From positions 17,467,517 to 17,531,516 of the forward strand of contig OX235263.1 of the NCBI GenBank assembly GCA_944472135.2: 64,000 nucleotides of DNA, read 5' to 3'. A program made the translations under genes and the position numbers. Positions 1-9,125 of this stretch are shown piece after piece; the first letter of the stretch is position 1, and every line of letters starts with the position of its first letter. The notes beneath the pieces are model-generated. The model was not told the DNA's origin. It worked only from the letters and a program-made list of their open reading frames with translations, and did no database searches. This DNA comes from Trichobilharzia regenti (lineage: Eukaryota > Platyhelminthes > Trematoda > Strigeidida > Schistosomatidae).

Positions 1-191
1 TTTCTAATATATTCAGAGAGGGCCTTATAATGCATTCTTGTGTGAGCAGATTCCCAAATCAGTGGTGCTTTTAAACTGTTAGTGACAGTCTGTTAGCCTC
101 TTCCATAAGATTCCAATATCGTTTTTACAAGCTAGTATAAACCAATTTGATTTCTTTCTGCTCACCTCTTGATCGTGAGGTATAGGTTCTT

Positions 192-522
192 GATCTTCGG
201 TAAACTTCTGTGTGGCTCGTCCCGCCACTCGACTGTCGTAGCTTTGGTTGACTCCATAGGGAGTAGTGCTGGGATTAATTATATGTGGTTTGTAGTGTGA
301 GGTGTGTTAAGACTGTTACTACTGTGAATGGAGTTGATCCTTCCATCAGATACCTGAGGACTAACTGATGAAAGGATCAACTCCATTCACAGTAGTAACA
401 GTCTTAACACACCTCACACTACAAACCACATATAATTAATCCCAGCACTACTCCCTATGGAGTCAACCAAAGCTACGACAGCCAAGTGGCGGGACGAGCT
501 ACGCAGAAGTTTACCGAAGATC
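192..522. repeat. Near-perfect 151-bp inverted repeat (hairpin)
   Basis: Arms at 192-342 and 372-522 are reverse complements with about four mismatches, separated by a 29-base loop. Pairing partly continues into the loop (CCATCAG against CTGATG). There is no coding potential across it. It lies upstream of a BEL-type LTR (663-964). It could be a foldback element or two head-to-head copies of one repeat; I do not recognise a family. Confidence 0.85.
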
Positions 523-662
523 AGGAATGTATGCCTTAAAATCAAGGTTAGACAAGTGGATAACACTGGGTAAATGAACTATACCGGTTGAGATAAGTGT
601 TCTGACGTATCCTACGTCCCCAGGGGGGTGAGATGACTAGATTGGTGATTGCGAAGAAAACA

Positions 663-964
663 TGTCAGTGTAGTTGAAAATTGAACGATCAATTCATGGT
701 TGGTTGCTCAAACCCAACTTCCCTATATTTTCGCGGAGGCATCAATACACCAGTCATCGTCTCATCGATTGCTGCTAAGAAAGCACGTACAAAACCGTCA
801 GAAACCTTAGTTATTATCCTGCTTATATGTTGGTGTTAGAATAAAGAATTCTCGAGTCGCCAATCGGTGTTCTTGTTTTCGCGTCCGTTAGAGCCAAGCA
901 TTTCTGAAACTCTTTGCGGGACAGCAAGAGCTGGGCATTAACGGTTTATGAGACGTGGATGACA
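663..964 (+). mobile_element. 5' LTR of a BEL/Pao-type gag-only element, degenerate
   Basis: Begins TGTCA and ends TGACA, like the six other near-complete LTRs in the window. It shares their body: the TTGAACGATCAATTC block, an AATAAA signal and the GAGCTGGGCATTAACGG block near the 3' end. It belongs to the subtype with CGAGTCGCCAATCGG, also seen at 23573-23891 and 31342-31660. It is followed by a leader and a gag start, so it served as a 5' LTR. Confidence 0.75.
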
Positions 965-1372
965 GTTTCTGACGGATTTGATCTTCTTTCTGACGTTTGG
1001 ATAGTCTCCGTCCGTCTCTCCTCGTGCCGGCAAAGTCTTCTCCGAACAAGCGTTACCTGGAATTTCTGGAATTTTGCTTACGTTCAATGATGCCTGGGTC
1101 AAAGAAGAGAGAGGCCGTCTTGGAAGCAAACAGGAAAGTAGGTCATGTTGACTTGTCTGTTAATTGTAACGATGTGTCTGATGTTAAACATGACATGGCT
1201 GATGTTACTGTTTCGCCGTCTAGGGATAATGGGAATATCAAACTCCCTAAATTTGAACCAAGGTGTTTCGACGGAAACCCAGCTGATTATTTACAGTTTG
1301 TAAGAGAATTTAGAATCATGTTAAGTGGTCATTTATCAAATGATAAAATGAAGTTAATGTATTTGATGAGGA

Positions 1373-1729
1373 TGTCAATGGAGTTGAAGAATGAACGATC
1401 AATTCTTGGTTGTTTGCTCAAAATCAACTTCCCCAATTTTCGCGGAGGCATCAATACGACAGTCATCGTCTCATCGGTCGCTGTTCAGAAAGAAATCAGT
1501 AGCAAACCATCAGAAGTAATCTCGTGATTTATTATTGTAATATTTGTTCACAGACCTTAATAGAAATTTTTTTTATGTTGGTGTTACAATAAATAATTCC
1601 CAAGCGGCCAATCGGTGTTTTGGTTTTTTCGTCCGTTATAACTAAGCGTTTCTGAAAAACTGCATTTAACAGCGTGGGCCCGAGCGTAGCAAGAGCTGGG
1701 CATTAACGGTTTATGAGACGTGACTGACA
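1373..1729 (+). mobile_element. Solo LTR inserted in gag
   Basis: A TGTCA...TGACA LTR of 357 bp lies inside the gag frame, between sequences that join to continuous gag when it is removed. The flanks share GAG (gagga before, gagtt after), so a 5-bp duplication is imperfect. No internal element sequence is present, so this is a solo LTR left by LTR-LTR recombination. It is longer than the usual 319 bp partly because it keeps a 38-bp segment at 1516-1553. Confidence 0.8.
1516..1553 (+). other. 38-bp GT...AG segment inside the LTR (possible mini-intron)
   Basis: The segment begins GTAATC and ends TTCACAG. Flanks read CAGAA before and ACCTTA after. In most other LTRs (663, 8663, 18813, 26752) these flanks are fused as CAGAAACCTTA with nothing between, exactly as after splicing. 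A related 34-bp segment sits at 15549-15582, and the LTR at 12034 keeps only CAG there. Confidence 0.45.
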
Positions 1730-2690
1730 GAGTTATTGAACTGGAATTGCTGCAAGAGCTATACAGTGCTGTAAGTTTATGAAGCCAAAGGAGGGCTACG
1801 ACGAGGCCATGAGCATACTACGTCAAAGGTTTGGAAGACCTTCGATGATTGTAAGGAATGTATTCGAGGCTGTAAAAGGTAATGGTGGTCAATTACAAGA
1901 TGACTCCAAGGCACTCTCTGACTTTTTGGATAATCTTTTAGCTTACAGGAATACGTTGATTTCGACGAATTGCATGAGTGATCTGAACCCAAGTTCAATC
2001 CTGGAGGTAATAGCGAGACGCCTACCTACTCGACTGCAAAGGAAGTGGGTGAAGATAAGCTCCCGTATGGAGGATGAGGGTGTCGAGCCAAAATTTGATG
2101 ATATCCTGAAACTGGTAAATACTAGTGTCAATCAATCTATGAGCAAGTTCGCCAGTCTATTACATCTCACCCCTAGAATAGAGCAGTCTGAGAGCAAAAT
2201 GCAATCATTGATGACGAGAGGGCCTCAGAGAGGTGGATATCGAGAAGGCTCCATGATGTCTAGTGATGCATATAGACCTAGTGAGTGTAACAGGTTTCGT
2301 AGTACATCCTCAACAGATAAGTTACAAGATGCAAGACAAACACGGTTGTGTTGTACTCGTTTGCAAGAGGTGCATACAGAGGTGAACTGTGAATCAGTGA
2401 GCAAGCTCAGTGATAGGCTGAGTGTGAACTCCAGGCCTGACTCCGAATTGTGTGACGATAACGATGTGGTCAAGAAGTCTGTAGTTGCAACTGGTAAGCC
2501 ATTATTGAATAGTGTCACAGAAGAGAGTTACAGTTTCAGAGAACAGTTCTGACTCCGCATGTTTACAATGTATCACTAGTCAGAGTGAAGGTATTAAACC
2601 TTCAAGGATTTGTGAGGAAGAACACAAATCATCTACTTATGTTATTAAAGAGTTTGAAAATGATGAACTTGACGGTAAAGTGAATATTCG

Positions 2691-4298
2691 TGATATATAT
2701 ATTTCATATAAATTAAGCATTTACATGGTTCACATACCGTTTGTACAGGCATGATCATATTAGACAAGTGCAATCTGAAATTGAACACTGTTTTATGAAA
2801 TTAAAAATTGGAAAATAACCTCTAGAAACTTTATAAGAATAGAATATAAGATTTTGGTTCAAGTCTAAATTATAATATTTAATATACTCATAGTGAGTCA
2901 GGTTCTTGCGGGAATTATGAAATTTTGCGTTAATGGAATGTAAGAAGACAGGTGATATATAGGTGTTTGAGTAAGCCACACTGGATCCAGACCGTTATTA
3001 TTATCATTTTATCAATCAGTAAGGGTTCGAAAGTGTATAAAAATCCACATTAGATGGTAAGTACAGCATTATATTGGTATTAGCAGATACAAGGGACCAA
3101 TTGGTCGCAAAGTTAACTTTGCGATGTTAAACAGAATTCAGAATGGAATTTGTTCCGTTGTTCATCGTAAGTGCTAACAATATTCTGGATACCACTCAAA
3201 TAATACAAATGTAGAAAGCAGGATTACTGTCCATTAGCAGTGCTTCAGTGCAATACCTTCGAGAAGTAAAGAAAACAGAAGCAGCCAGCAGATAATAATA
3301 ATTTAAGTTACCAATATGCGATAACCGCAGGGTTTATTCTCCTTTTTTATTACTAGGAATTTCTAGTCATTGAGTTTTATAGTGTTACATACTAACAGTT
3401 AGTTTAAGTTTATAGTGGTAAACAACAACTGAAGTATAGAATAACAATAAAAAAGTAAGAATTAGGGCGAAACGAATTATGGTTTTCACTCTTATATAGG
3501 GTAATGTTGGGAATAGTAACTGAAGAAGTGATATCCAAATGCCAAAGTACTTAGGTTTTAAAAGAAATGAGGAAGTATAGTAATACTGATCTATGCTGTT
3601 GTTCTGATTTATACAGTCAGATGTCCTCCTGAAGTAGGGAAATCGTACCATGAGCCATTTTTTCAAAGAGTTTGTACGCAAGCTGTGACATACAGGCAGC
3701 ATTTATTTTTTATTTCATTTATTATGGTTATTATTTTTTTGACGTAATTCATCCTCAGAAGCCTTAGTAGTAGAGTGCATTCCAACAGATAAGGGCGGCT
3801 GTCTTAAGTCTCCACCATCATATCCCCTGAATAGCAGTCACCACACTCCCACCTATGAATCTGCTAGGCCCTGGCGAAATACTCCTTTTTTGTTTTTAGA
3901 AAAAATCTTTTATTATTGCTACGTGTCATATGGACAGTTTTTGCATTCACAAGCTAACTCAACGATACTCATGGTATGAACGACTACTTTCAGTTAGTCA
4001 TTTTGTATGCATCGTCACTAACAGCTTTTTAAAGATGTCTACATACAATGAAGAAGTAAGGGAATCAGAGATTTGCAGGCTACTTTCAAGATTTCAGTTA
4101 TGAGCATAGCAACGAAGAGGAAATATGAAATGTTACGAAGAAGAAAAATACATAAAGCTACATGGTTATGTATATATCTACATAAAAAGAGAGTAGTCAG
4201 TCATAAAATATACTTCAGAAGAATACGACTACAGAGTGTTATGATAGCAAAACAGTAAAATAAAATCCGTTGATACTTAGGATTTAGACGTTTGAAAG
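2691..4298. other. SINE-like 3' end (- strand) followed by unclassified A+T-rich DNA
   Basis: Bases 2700-2760, read on the - strand, carry the 3' module GCCTGTACAA..GGTATG, a stem CATGTAAAT/ATTTATATG and an AT-rich tail abutting gag; the same module ends other repeats at 20392, 27465, 29050, 31791 and 35614. From 2760 to 4298 I recognise no gene or repeat. A 105-codon frame at 3385-3702 (-) has no recognisable domain. Confidence 0.5.
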
Positions 4299-4610
4299 TG
4301 TGGTGAGAGCAGACTGCTAGTCAATTGGTACGCATTAATCGACGCTGATTGGTAGATATTAATCTAGGCTGATTCAACAACCAATCACAGCAGACGTAAA
4401 TATGATTCGCAGATAAATGGCTCTACTTTCCGAGAAATATCGAGAACAACCAATCAGAAGATTGTGTTTGTCTTCCGAGAAACAACCATTTAGAAGACTG
4501 CCTTTTTCTGCTTGCATAAGCCGTATTAATGTACATAAAATATACATAAATACGCGTTGATTTTCGTAATAAAAGGATCTGTTGTCTGGCCCTTGTCGTC
4601 TGTTGTTACA
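4299..4610 (+). mobile_element. Gypsy 5' LTR
   Basis: Starts TGTGGTGAGAGCAG and ends TTGTTACA (TG...CA), 312 bp. Its first 190 bp or so match 7577-7768 closely. The internal region that follows (TCTGGTGTCGCTGCC) is where the primer binding site should lie; I cannot assign the tRNA. Confidence 0.8.
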
Positions 4611-4651
4611 TCTGGTGTCGCTGCCTCCAGAAAAGTGAAGATCCTGTGGCC

Positions 4652-5758
4652 AACTGCGTTTGAAGAAGGAGACATACGGAGCTTCTTACGTGACTTTGAG
4701 GCCGTCGCAGTGTAGACAGGTCAAATGGCACAGTGTCTTGGAGGAAATTGGTTGAAAGTTTGGTGTCGGAGTTTAACAGCACAACAGACAGACAGCTAGT
4801 GATGGAGCATTTCCGGTCAACGAAGCTGGGACCTGATGGAGACCCGTTAGTATTGGCGGTGAAGCTGTCGACGGTATACAATATGACAGAGTTAATTAAT
4901 AAATACGATCATCTGTTCACTGGAGATAGCGACCCATACGGTTATTGCGACAAGGTGAATCATGAAATTCCGTTAAGTGATCCAAAAGTAAGGTCATTTA
5001 CAACGCGAAGAGTTCCATGTCATCTGGAAGGCGAAGTGGAGCGACAAGTGCAAGAGATGTTAAAAGATGATATTATTGAGGAAGCTGATAGCCCGTACAA
5101 CTCTCCAGTGCTGTTAGTAAAAAAAGCGAATGGGAAGTATAGATTCTGTGTTGATTTTCGACAGTTAAACAGTATGACAGAGTTAAGACCGTGTGCCATG
5201 CCAACAGTGGTAGAAACTTTAGATCGCCTACAAGGCGCGAATGTGTTTTCGGTTCTCGATCTTCGCTCAGGATACTGGCAGATACCGATAAAACAAGGTG
5301 ATAGAGATAAGACGGCTTTCATCGTGGGTCAGACACAATATCGATTTAAACGCATGCCGTTTGGACTAGCAGGTGCACCGTTTACGTTCAGACGACTGAT
5401 GAAGCTATTACTTAAGAACTTGAAAAACGTGGAGGTGTATGGTGATGATCTCGTCATATACAGTCAAAACGAAAACGATCACGTCAACCATGTAGAAGCC
5501 GTGCTGCGACGCATCGAAGAGTTTGGACTACGCGTCAACAAAACCAAGTCCCAGATAGCCAAAAAGAATGTTACTCTGTTGGGACATAAAGTGGGAAATG
5601 GTGAGATTAAACCACTACCGGAGAAAATTTTGACGATTAAAACGATTCCAGCCCCGAATTCAAAGAGAAAACTGAGACAATTCTTGGGTAGAGCGCGTTT
5701 TATAGTCGTTCGTGAAGAACTTAATGAGATAGCAGCCCTCTTACAGGCTACTAGGTGA
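4652..5758 (+). pseudogene. Gypsy gag remnant fused to reverse transcriptase
   Basis: Bases 4652-4733 read a gag N-terminal piece (WPTAFEEGDIRSFLRDFEA) that ends at a stop. An open frame at 4733-5758 (341 aa) begins with about 45 gag-like residues (VSEFNSTTDRQLVMEHFR) and passes directly into the linker before RT. RT blocks follow in order: the primer-grip side VKKANGKYRFCVDFRQLN, FSVLDLRSGYWQIPI with the first catalytic Asp, RMPFGLAGAPFTF, and VYGDDLVIYS with the catalytic Asp pair. The active-site residues are intact. Protease and zinc knuckle are absent because of an internal deletion. After LRQFLGRARF the frame degenerates and stops at 5758, where the connection to RNase H is partly deleted. 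Confidence 0.85.
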
Positions 5759-5825
5759 GCAAGTTTTTTGGTCGGAGAATCGCAGAGGACATTCGACAGA
5801 ATTAAACACTGTCGACCACCAACAA

Positions 5826-7598
5826 ATGACGCTAAAACTACCTGTACCTGGAAGACAGTTCACAGTGTGCACAGATGCCAGTGACTACGCTATAGGTGCG
5901 GTCCTAAGACAGGGCGAGGGAATCGTTGAGTATGCCAGTAGGGTTTTGACACTCACAGAGAGAAAGTATTCAACGATAGAGAAAGAATGTTTAGCAATGG
6001 TATGGGCAGTCGACAAATGGAGACCTTATTTACTCGGCCGGCGGTTCCACATCGAAACTGATCATAAGCCGCTACAATTTTTGAAGACAGCGAGAGACCC
6101 ACGGGGGAAGTTGTCACGGTGGATGTTGCGTCTTCAGGAGTACGATTTTACGATCTCACACGTTCCTGGAAGTGAAAATGTCTTGGCAGATTTGTTATCG
6201 AGACCAGAAGATGAGTCTGAGTTGCCCGAGGTCGCTTACGGAGTGCATGCAGTAGAACAAGACCCACTAAGACTTGCACGTAGGCAGAGGTTGGACGATA
6301 CGCTGAATACAGTAATACAGGTGATCACCAACGGAATAGAAGTGGATCAAACTACGGCGAGTAAGGAGCTAACCACACTACTCAGACAGAGAGATCGACT
6401 CAGAGTGAATGCCTACGGGACTCTGACCTGGCGAGAGAACGACGGAAGCTGGCTGGCTGTCATACCTCAATCGTCGCGCCACGACATGATAGAAGAATGT
6501 CACCAGCTAGCGCATACAGGCGTGGCCAGAACGACCGACCTCCTAAGACAAAGTATGTACTGGCCAGGTATGAGAGAAGACGTAGCAAGATACGTACTTG
6601 GATGTCCACGGTGCCAGCTGATGAAAGGTGACCGGTGCATACGACCACCACTTCAGTCGATTCCAGTTACCGCGATAGGTGACTTGTGGTCCGTAGATGT
6701 CATGGGTCCATTTCCTCAGACATCCAATGGTAATCAGTACCTCTTGGTGATGACGGAACACGCGACACGATGGGTAGACGCCGTAGCAATCCCAGACCAA
6801 CGTGCAAGAACCGTGACAGATGCAGTAGTTAGACACATTGTTGCAGACCACGGCGTACCGAAGACAATACTGACAGACCAAGGTCCCTGTTTCGAGAGTG
6901 AAGAGTTTACTTCCCGTTTGCAACAGCTGGGCATCAAGAGGATCAGAACGACCCCATACCATCCACAAACGAATGGCCTAACGGAGAGAAACAACCGTAC
7001 ACTGAAGGAGTGGCTGGCCTCGAAGGGCGGGAACTGGGAAACGGAGCTTCCACTGATTTTACTAACACATCGGGCTACCACTCAGGAAACAACGAAGAAG
7101 TCACCCTTCCAACTGATGTATGGTAGAAAACCACGATTACCGGTACACAATGAGACCTGGCCCATGCACCAAAAGTGGAGTACGACGAAATTAAAAGCAG
7201 AGAGGAAAGAGGCAGTCAAGAATGTAATACGGAAGCAGCGCAGTGATGTCGCGAAGTCTCAGATGAAAGAAAGGACGCAGTGCATTACCTTTGCAGTCGG
7301 GGACCAAGTGAAGTGTAGAGACAGGAGATATACAGTTGGAGGCGGGCTAGGTTCACGGAAACTCCTTCCAAAGTGGGAAGGACCATACACAATCACAAAA
7401 AGACGGGGTCAAGTATATACCATCCGAAGAGGTGATAAACAGAAACGAGTTAACGCCAGTCAGCTCCAAAGATGGGTACAGTGGGACAAGCCGGTCAGTA
7501 ACAATCCTCAACTAGAGGATGTAGCACCCAGAAGGTCGGAACGTCTCCGTACGAAGCTATTTGACGAGGGGATGAGTGTGGTGAGAGCAGGCTGCTAG
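5826..7598 (+). CDS. Gypsy RNase H - integrase open frame (3' half of pol)
   Basis: 590 residues. RNase H occupies about residues 5-125 (FTVCTDASDYAIGAVL with the first Asp, the EKECLAMVWAV Glu region, ETDHKPL, HVPGSENVLADLLSRP). Integrase follows: the HHCC zinc finger (H..H in CHQLAHTG, then CPRCQ), then the core with Asp in WSVDVMGPF, Asp in LTDQGPCF and Glu in NGLTERNNR. The C-terminal part carries KWEGPYTITKRRGQVYTIR, a typical Gypsy integrase tail. The frame ends inside the 3' LTR (LTR start 7577). Its first Met is internal to pol; in the parental element this was part of one polyprotein with RT, so it is probably not translated alone. Confidence 0.85.
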   Translation: MTLKLPVPGRQFTVCTDASDYAIGAVLRQGEGIVEYASRVLTLTERKYSTIEKECLAMVWAVDKWRPYLLGRRFHIETDHKPLQFLKTARDPRGKLSRWMLRLQEYDFTISHVPGSENVLADLLSRPEDESELPEVAYGVHAVEQDPLRLARRQRLDDTLNTVIQVITNGIEVDQTTASKELTTLLRQRDRLRVNAYGTLTWRENDGSWLAVIPQSSRHDMIEECHQLAHTGVARTTDLLRQSMYWPGMREDVARYVLGCPRCQLMKGDRCIRPPLQSIPVTAIGDLWSVDVMGPFPQTSNGNQYLLVMTEHATRWVDAVAIPDQRARTVTDAVVRHIVADHGVPKTILTDQGPCFESEEFTSRLQQLGIKRIRTTPYHPQTNGLTERNNRTLKEWLASKGGNWETELPLILLTHRATTQETTKKSPFQLMYGRKPRLPVHNETWPMHQKWSTTKLKAERKEAVKNVIRKQRSDVAKSQMKERTQCITFAVGDQVKCRDRRYTVGGGLGSRKLLPKWEGPYTITKRRGQVYTIRRGDKQKRVNASQLQRWVQWDKPVSNNPQLEDVAPRRSERLRTKLFDEGMSVVRAGC

Positions 7599-7768
7599 TC
7601 AATTGGTACGCATTAATCGACGCTGATTGGTGGATATTAATCTAGGCTGATTCAAAAACCTATCACAGAAGACATGAACGTGGGCAAATATGATTCGCAG
7701 ATAAATGGCTCTACTTTCCGAGAAATATCGAAAACAACCAATCAGGAGATTGTGTTTGTCTTCCGAGA
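7577..7768 (+). mobile_element. Gypsy 3' LTR, truncated
   Basis: Matches the first 190 bp or so of the 5' LTR with scattered substitutions and small indels (for example a short insertion near 7675). It breaks at TTCCGAGA, after which the sequence is BEL-type gag. It lacks the polyadenylation part and the TG...CA end. Confidence 0.8.
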
Positions 7769-8030
7769 CTCTGTGACTCCGAATTGTGTGACGATAACGA
7801 TGTGGTCAAGAAGTCTGTAGTTGCAACTGGTAAGCCATTGTTGAATAGTGTCACAGAAGAGAGTTACAGTTTCAGAGAACAGTTCTGACTCCGCCAGTTT
7901 ACAAGGTATTTCTTATTACAGTGAGGGTATAAAACCTCCAAGGATTTGTGAGGAAGAACACAAATCATCTACTTATGTTATTAAAGAGTTTGAAAATGAT
8001 GAAATTGACAGTAAAGTAAATATCCGTTGT
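7769..8030 (+). pseudogene. BEL-type gag fragment with the 2-bp deletion
   Basis: From about 7776 it matches the middle of gag (TGACTCCGAATTGTGTGACG) and shows the same GAATAGTGTCACAG 2-bp deletion as the copies near 2510 and 28285. The readable frame (7848-8033) is SQKRVTVSENSSDSA... ending KVNIRC. Truncated at both ends: the Gypsy LTR on the left, an inverted LTR piece on the right. Confidence 0.75.
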
Positions 8031-8187
8031 TAGCCACGTCTCCTAAACCGTTAATGACCAGCTCTTGCTGCATTCGGGCTCACGCTGTTCCTTGAAGTTT
8101 CTCAGAAACGCTTATTAATAACGGACGAAAATACAAAAACACCAATTGGCGACTCGAGGATTCTATATTGTAACAGCAACATAAAGA
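8031..8187 (-). mobile_element. Inverted BEL-type LTR fragment
   Basis: On the - strand it matches the 3' half of the window's LTRs (the GTTAATG..CAGCTCTTGC block and the region of the CGAGTCGCCAAT subtype). It lacks both TGTCA/TGACA ends. It sits head to head with the gag fragment before it. Confidence 0.65.
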
Positions 8188-8662
8188 TGTACGCGGAGAC
8201 CTATGTGAAGCACTCATTAAGAAAGTTAGGGAGATGGAATATGAGGTACGAACATGTCTGGTACCAAGCAATATATTTGCGGTAGCCATAAGAATCTTAG
8301 TCTCAGAGCTTGAAATCAAAAAAGGAGGGAGGGTGGCGTTAGCTGATCAGTAGATATGGTGGGGGTCACTAAGGTGAATCGCCCCATTCTGCAGGAACAG
8401 CAATATACAAATTAAAAGCTCGAGATATTTCTGATTTTCATGAAGCCTTAGATCTCTATCTTGAAAAAGATAATAATGAACCCCTAAACAGATCATGCTT
8501 CTACCTTTAAATATATACCATACGATCAGCCTATTGTTGAGACGCGACCACGCGGGATGTGCACAGATTTATGGAGCATCTTATAGACTAACTTGCTGTC
8601 CATTGACTGATCTTTAAATACCAATTCACAATGTCTTATCTCATTCATTTTCCAATAACGTC
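8188..8662. other. Interspersed repeat interrupted by the LTR array (left part, ends in the target duplication)
   Basis: From about 8318 this matches the reverse complement of 29700-30060 with moderate divergence. It ends with ACGTC at 8658-8662, directly before the first LTR. Its continuation lies at 19132 after the array. No coding frame is recognisable. Confidence 0.7.
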
Positions 8663-8981
8663 TGTCAATGGAGTTGAAGATTGAACGATCAATTCTTGGT
8701 TGTTTGCTCAAAATCAACTTCCCCGATTTTCGTGGAGGCATCAATACGACAGTCATCGTCTCATCGGTCGCTGTTCAGAAAGAAGAGTAAAATATCGTCA
8801 GAAACCTTAGTTCGTTTATTCCTTTTATATGTTGGTGTAACAATAAAGAAATAACAAGCAGCAGATCGGTGTTTTGGTTTTTGCGTCCGTTACAACTAAG
8901 CGTTTCTGAAACTCAAAGGAACAGCGTGGGCCCGAGCGTAGCGAGAGCTGGGCATTAACGGTTTATGAGACGAGACTGACA
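8663..8981 (+). mobile_element. LTR 1 of the array (5' end)
   Basis: 319 bp, TGTCA...TGACA. AATAAA at 8842-8847 is the likely polyadenylation signal. It is followed by GTTTCT-GACGAT-AGAAAC, a small perfect hairpin just where the primer binding site should be; no tRNA match is evident to me. Confidence 0.88.
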
Positions 8982-9125
8982 GTTTCTGACGATAGAAACA
9001 GATCTGGCGGGTTGAAACAGTTGGTGAAAGTTTGGATTGTCGCCGTTCATTTTTCCTGGTGCCGGTCAAGTCCTCTTTGAACAAGCAATATCTGGAACTT
9101 TTTTGGAATTGGTTCAAGTTCAACA

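Larger units (their letters stand above)
1087..2690 (+). pseudogene. BEL/Pao-type gag (DUF1759-like), split by a solo LTR and frameshifted
   Basis: The protein starts MMPGSKK at 1087-1092 and has the Pao-gag signature: KLPKFEPRCFDGNPADYL, then a helical segment ending LMYLM. The frame is cut at 1372 by a solo LTR (1373-1729) and resumes at about 1730 with the MKPKEGYDEAMSILRQRFG block. A 2-bp deletion near 2510 relative to the intact 651-residue gags ends the frame at 2552; the next frame (2512-2690) still matches gag. The sequence then runs into an unrelated repeat at about 2691, so the last third of gag is missing. No CCHC knuckle, protease or reverse transcriptase is visible. It cannot encode a full protein. 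Confidence 0.8.
4299..7768 (+). mobile_element. Ty3/Gypsy LTR retrotransposon, internally deleted
   Basis: The order is 5' LTR, gag remnant, RT, RNase H, integrase, truncated 3' LTR. That order (RNase H before integrase after RT) and the HHCC/DDE integrase place it in Ty3/Gypsy. Most of gag, the zinc knuckle and the protease are deleted and a frameshift or deletion separates RT from RNase H, so it is non-autonomous. The 3' LTR breaks off at 7768 and joins a fragment of BEL-type gag, so the element was also cut by a later rearrangement. Confidence 0.88.

Noticed and set aside
3385..3702. 105-codon hydrophobic protein on the - strand
   Set aside because: A+T-rich DNA easily gives hydrophobic frames; no domain, splice support or duplicate was seen.
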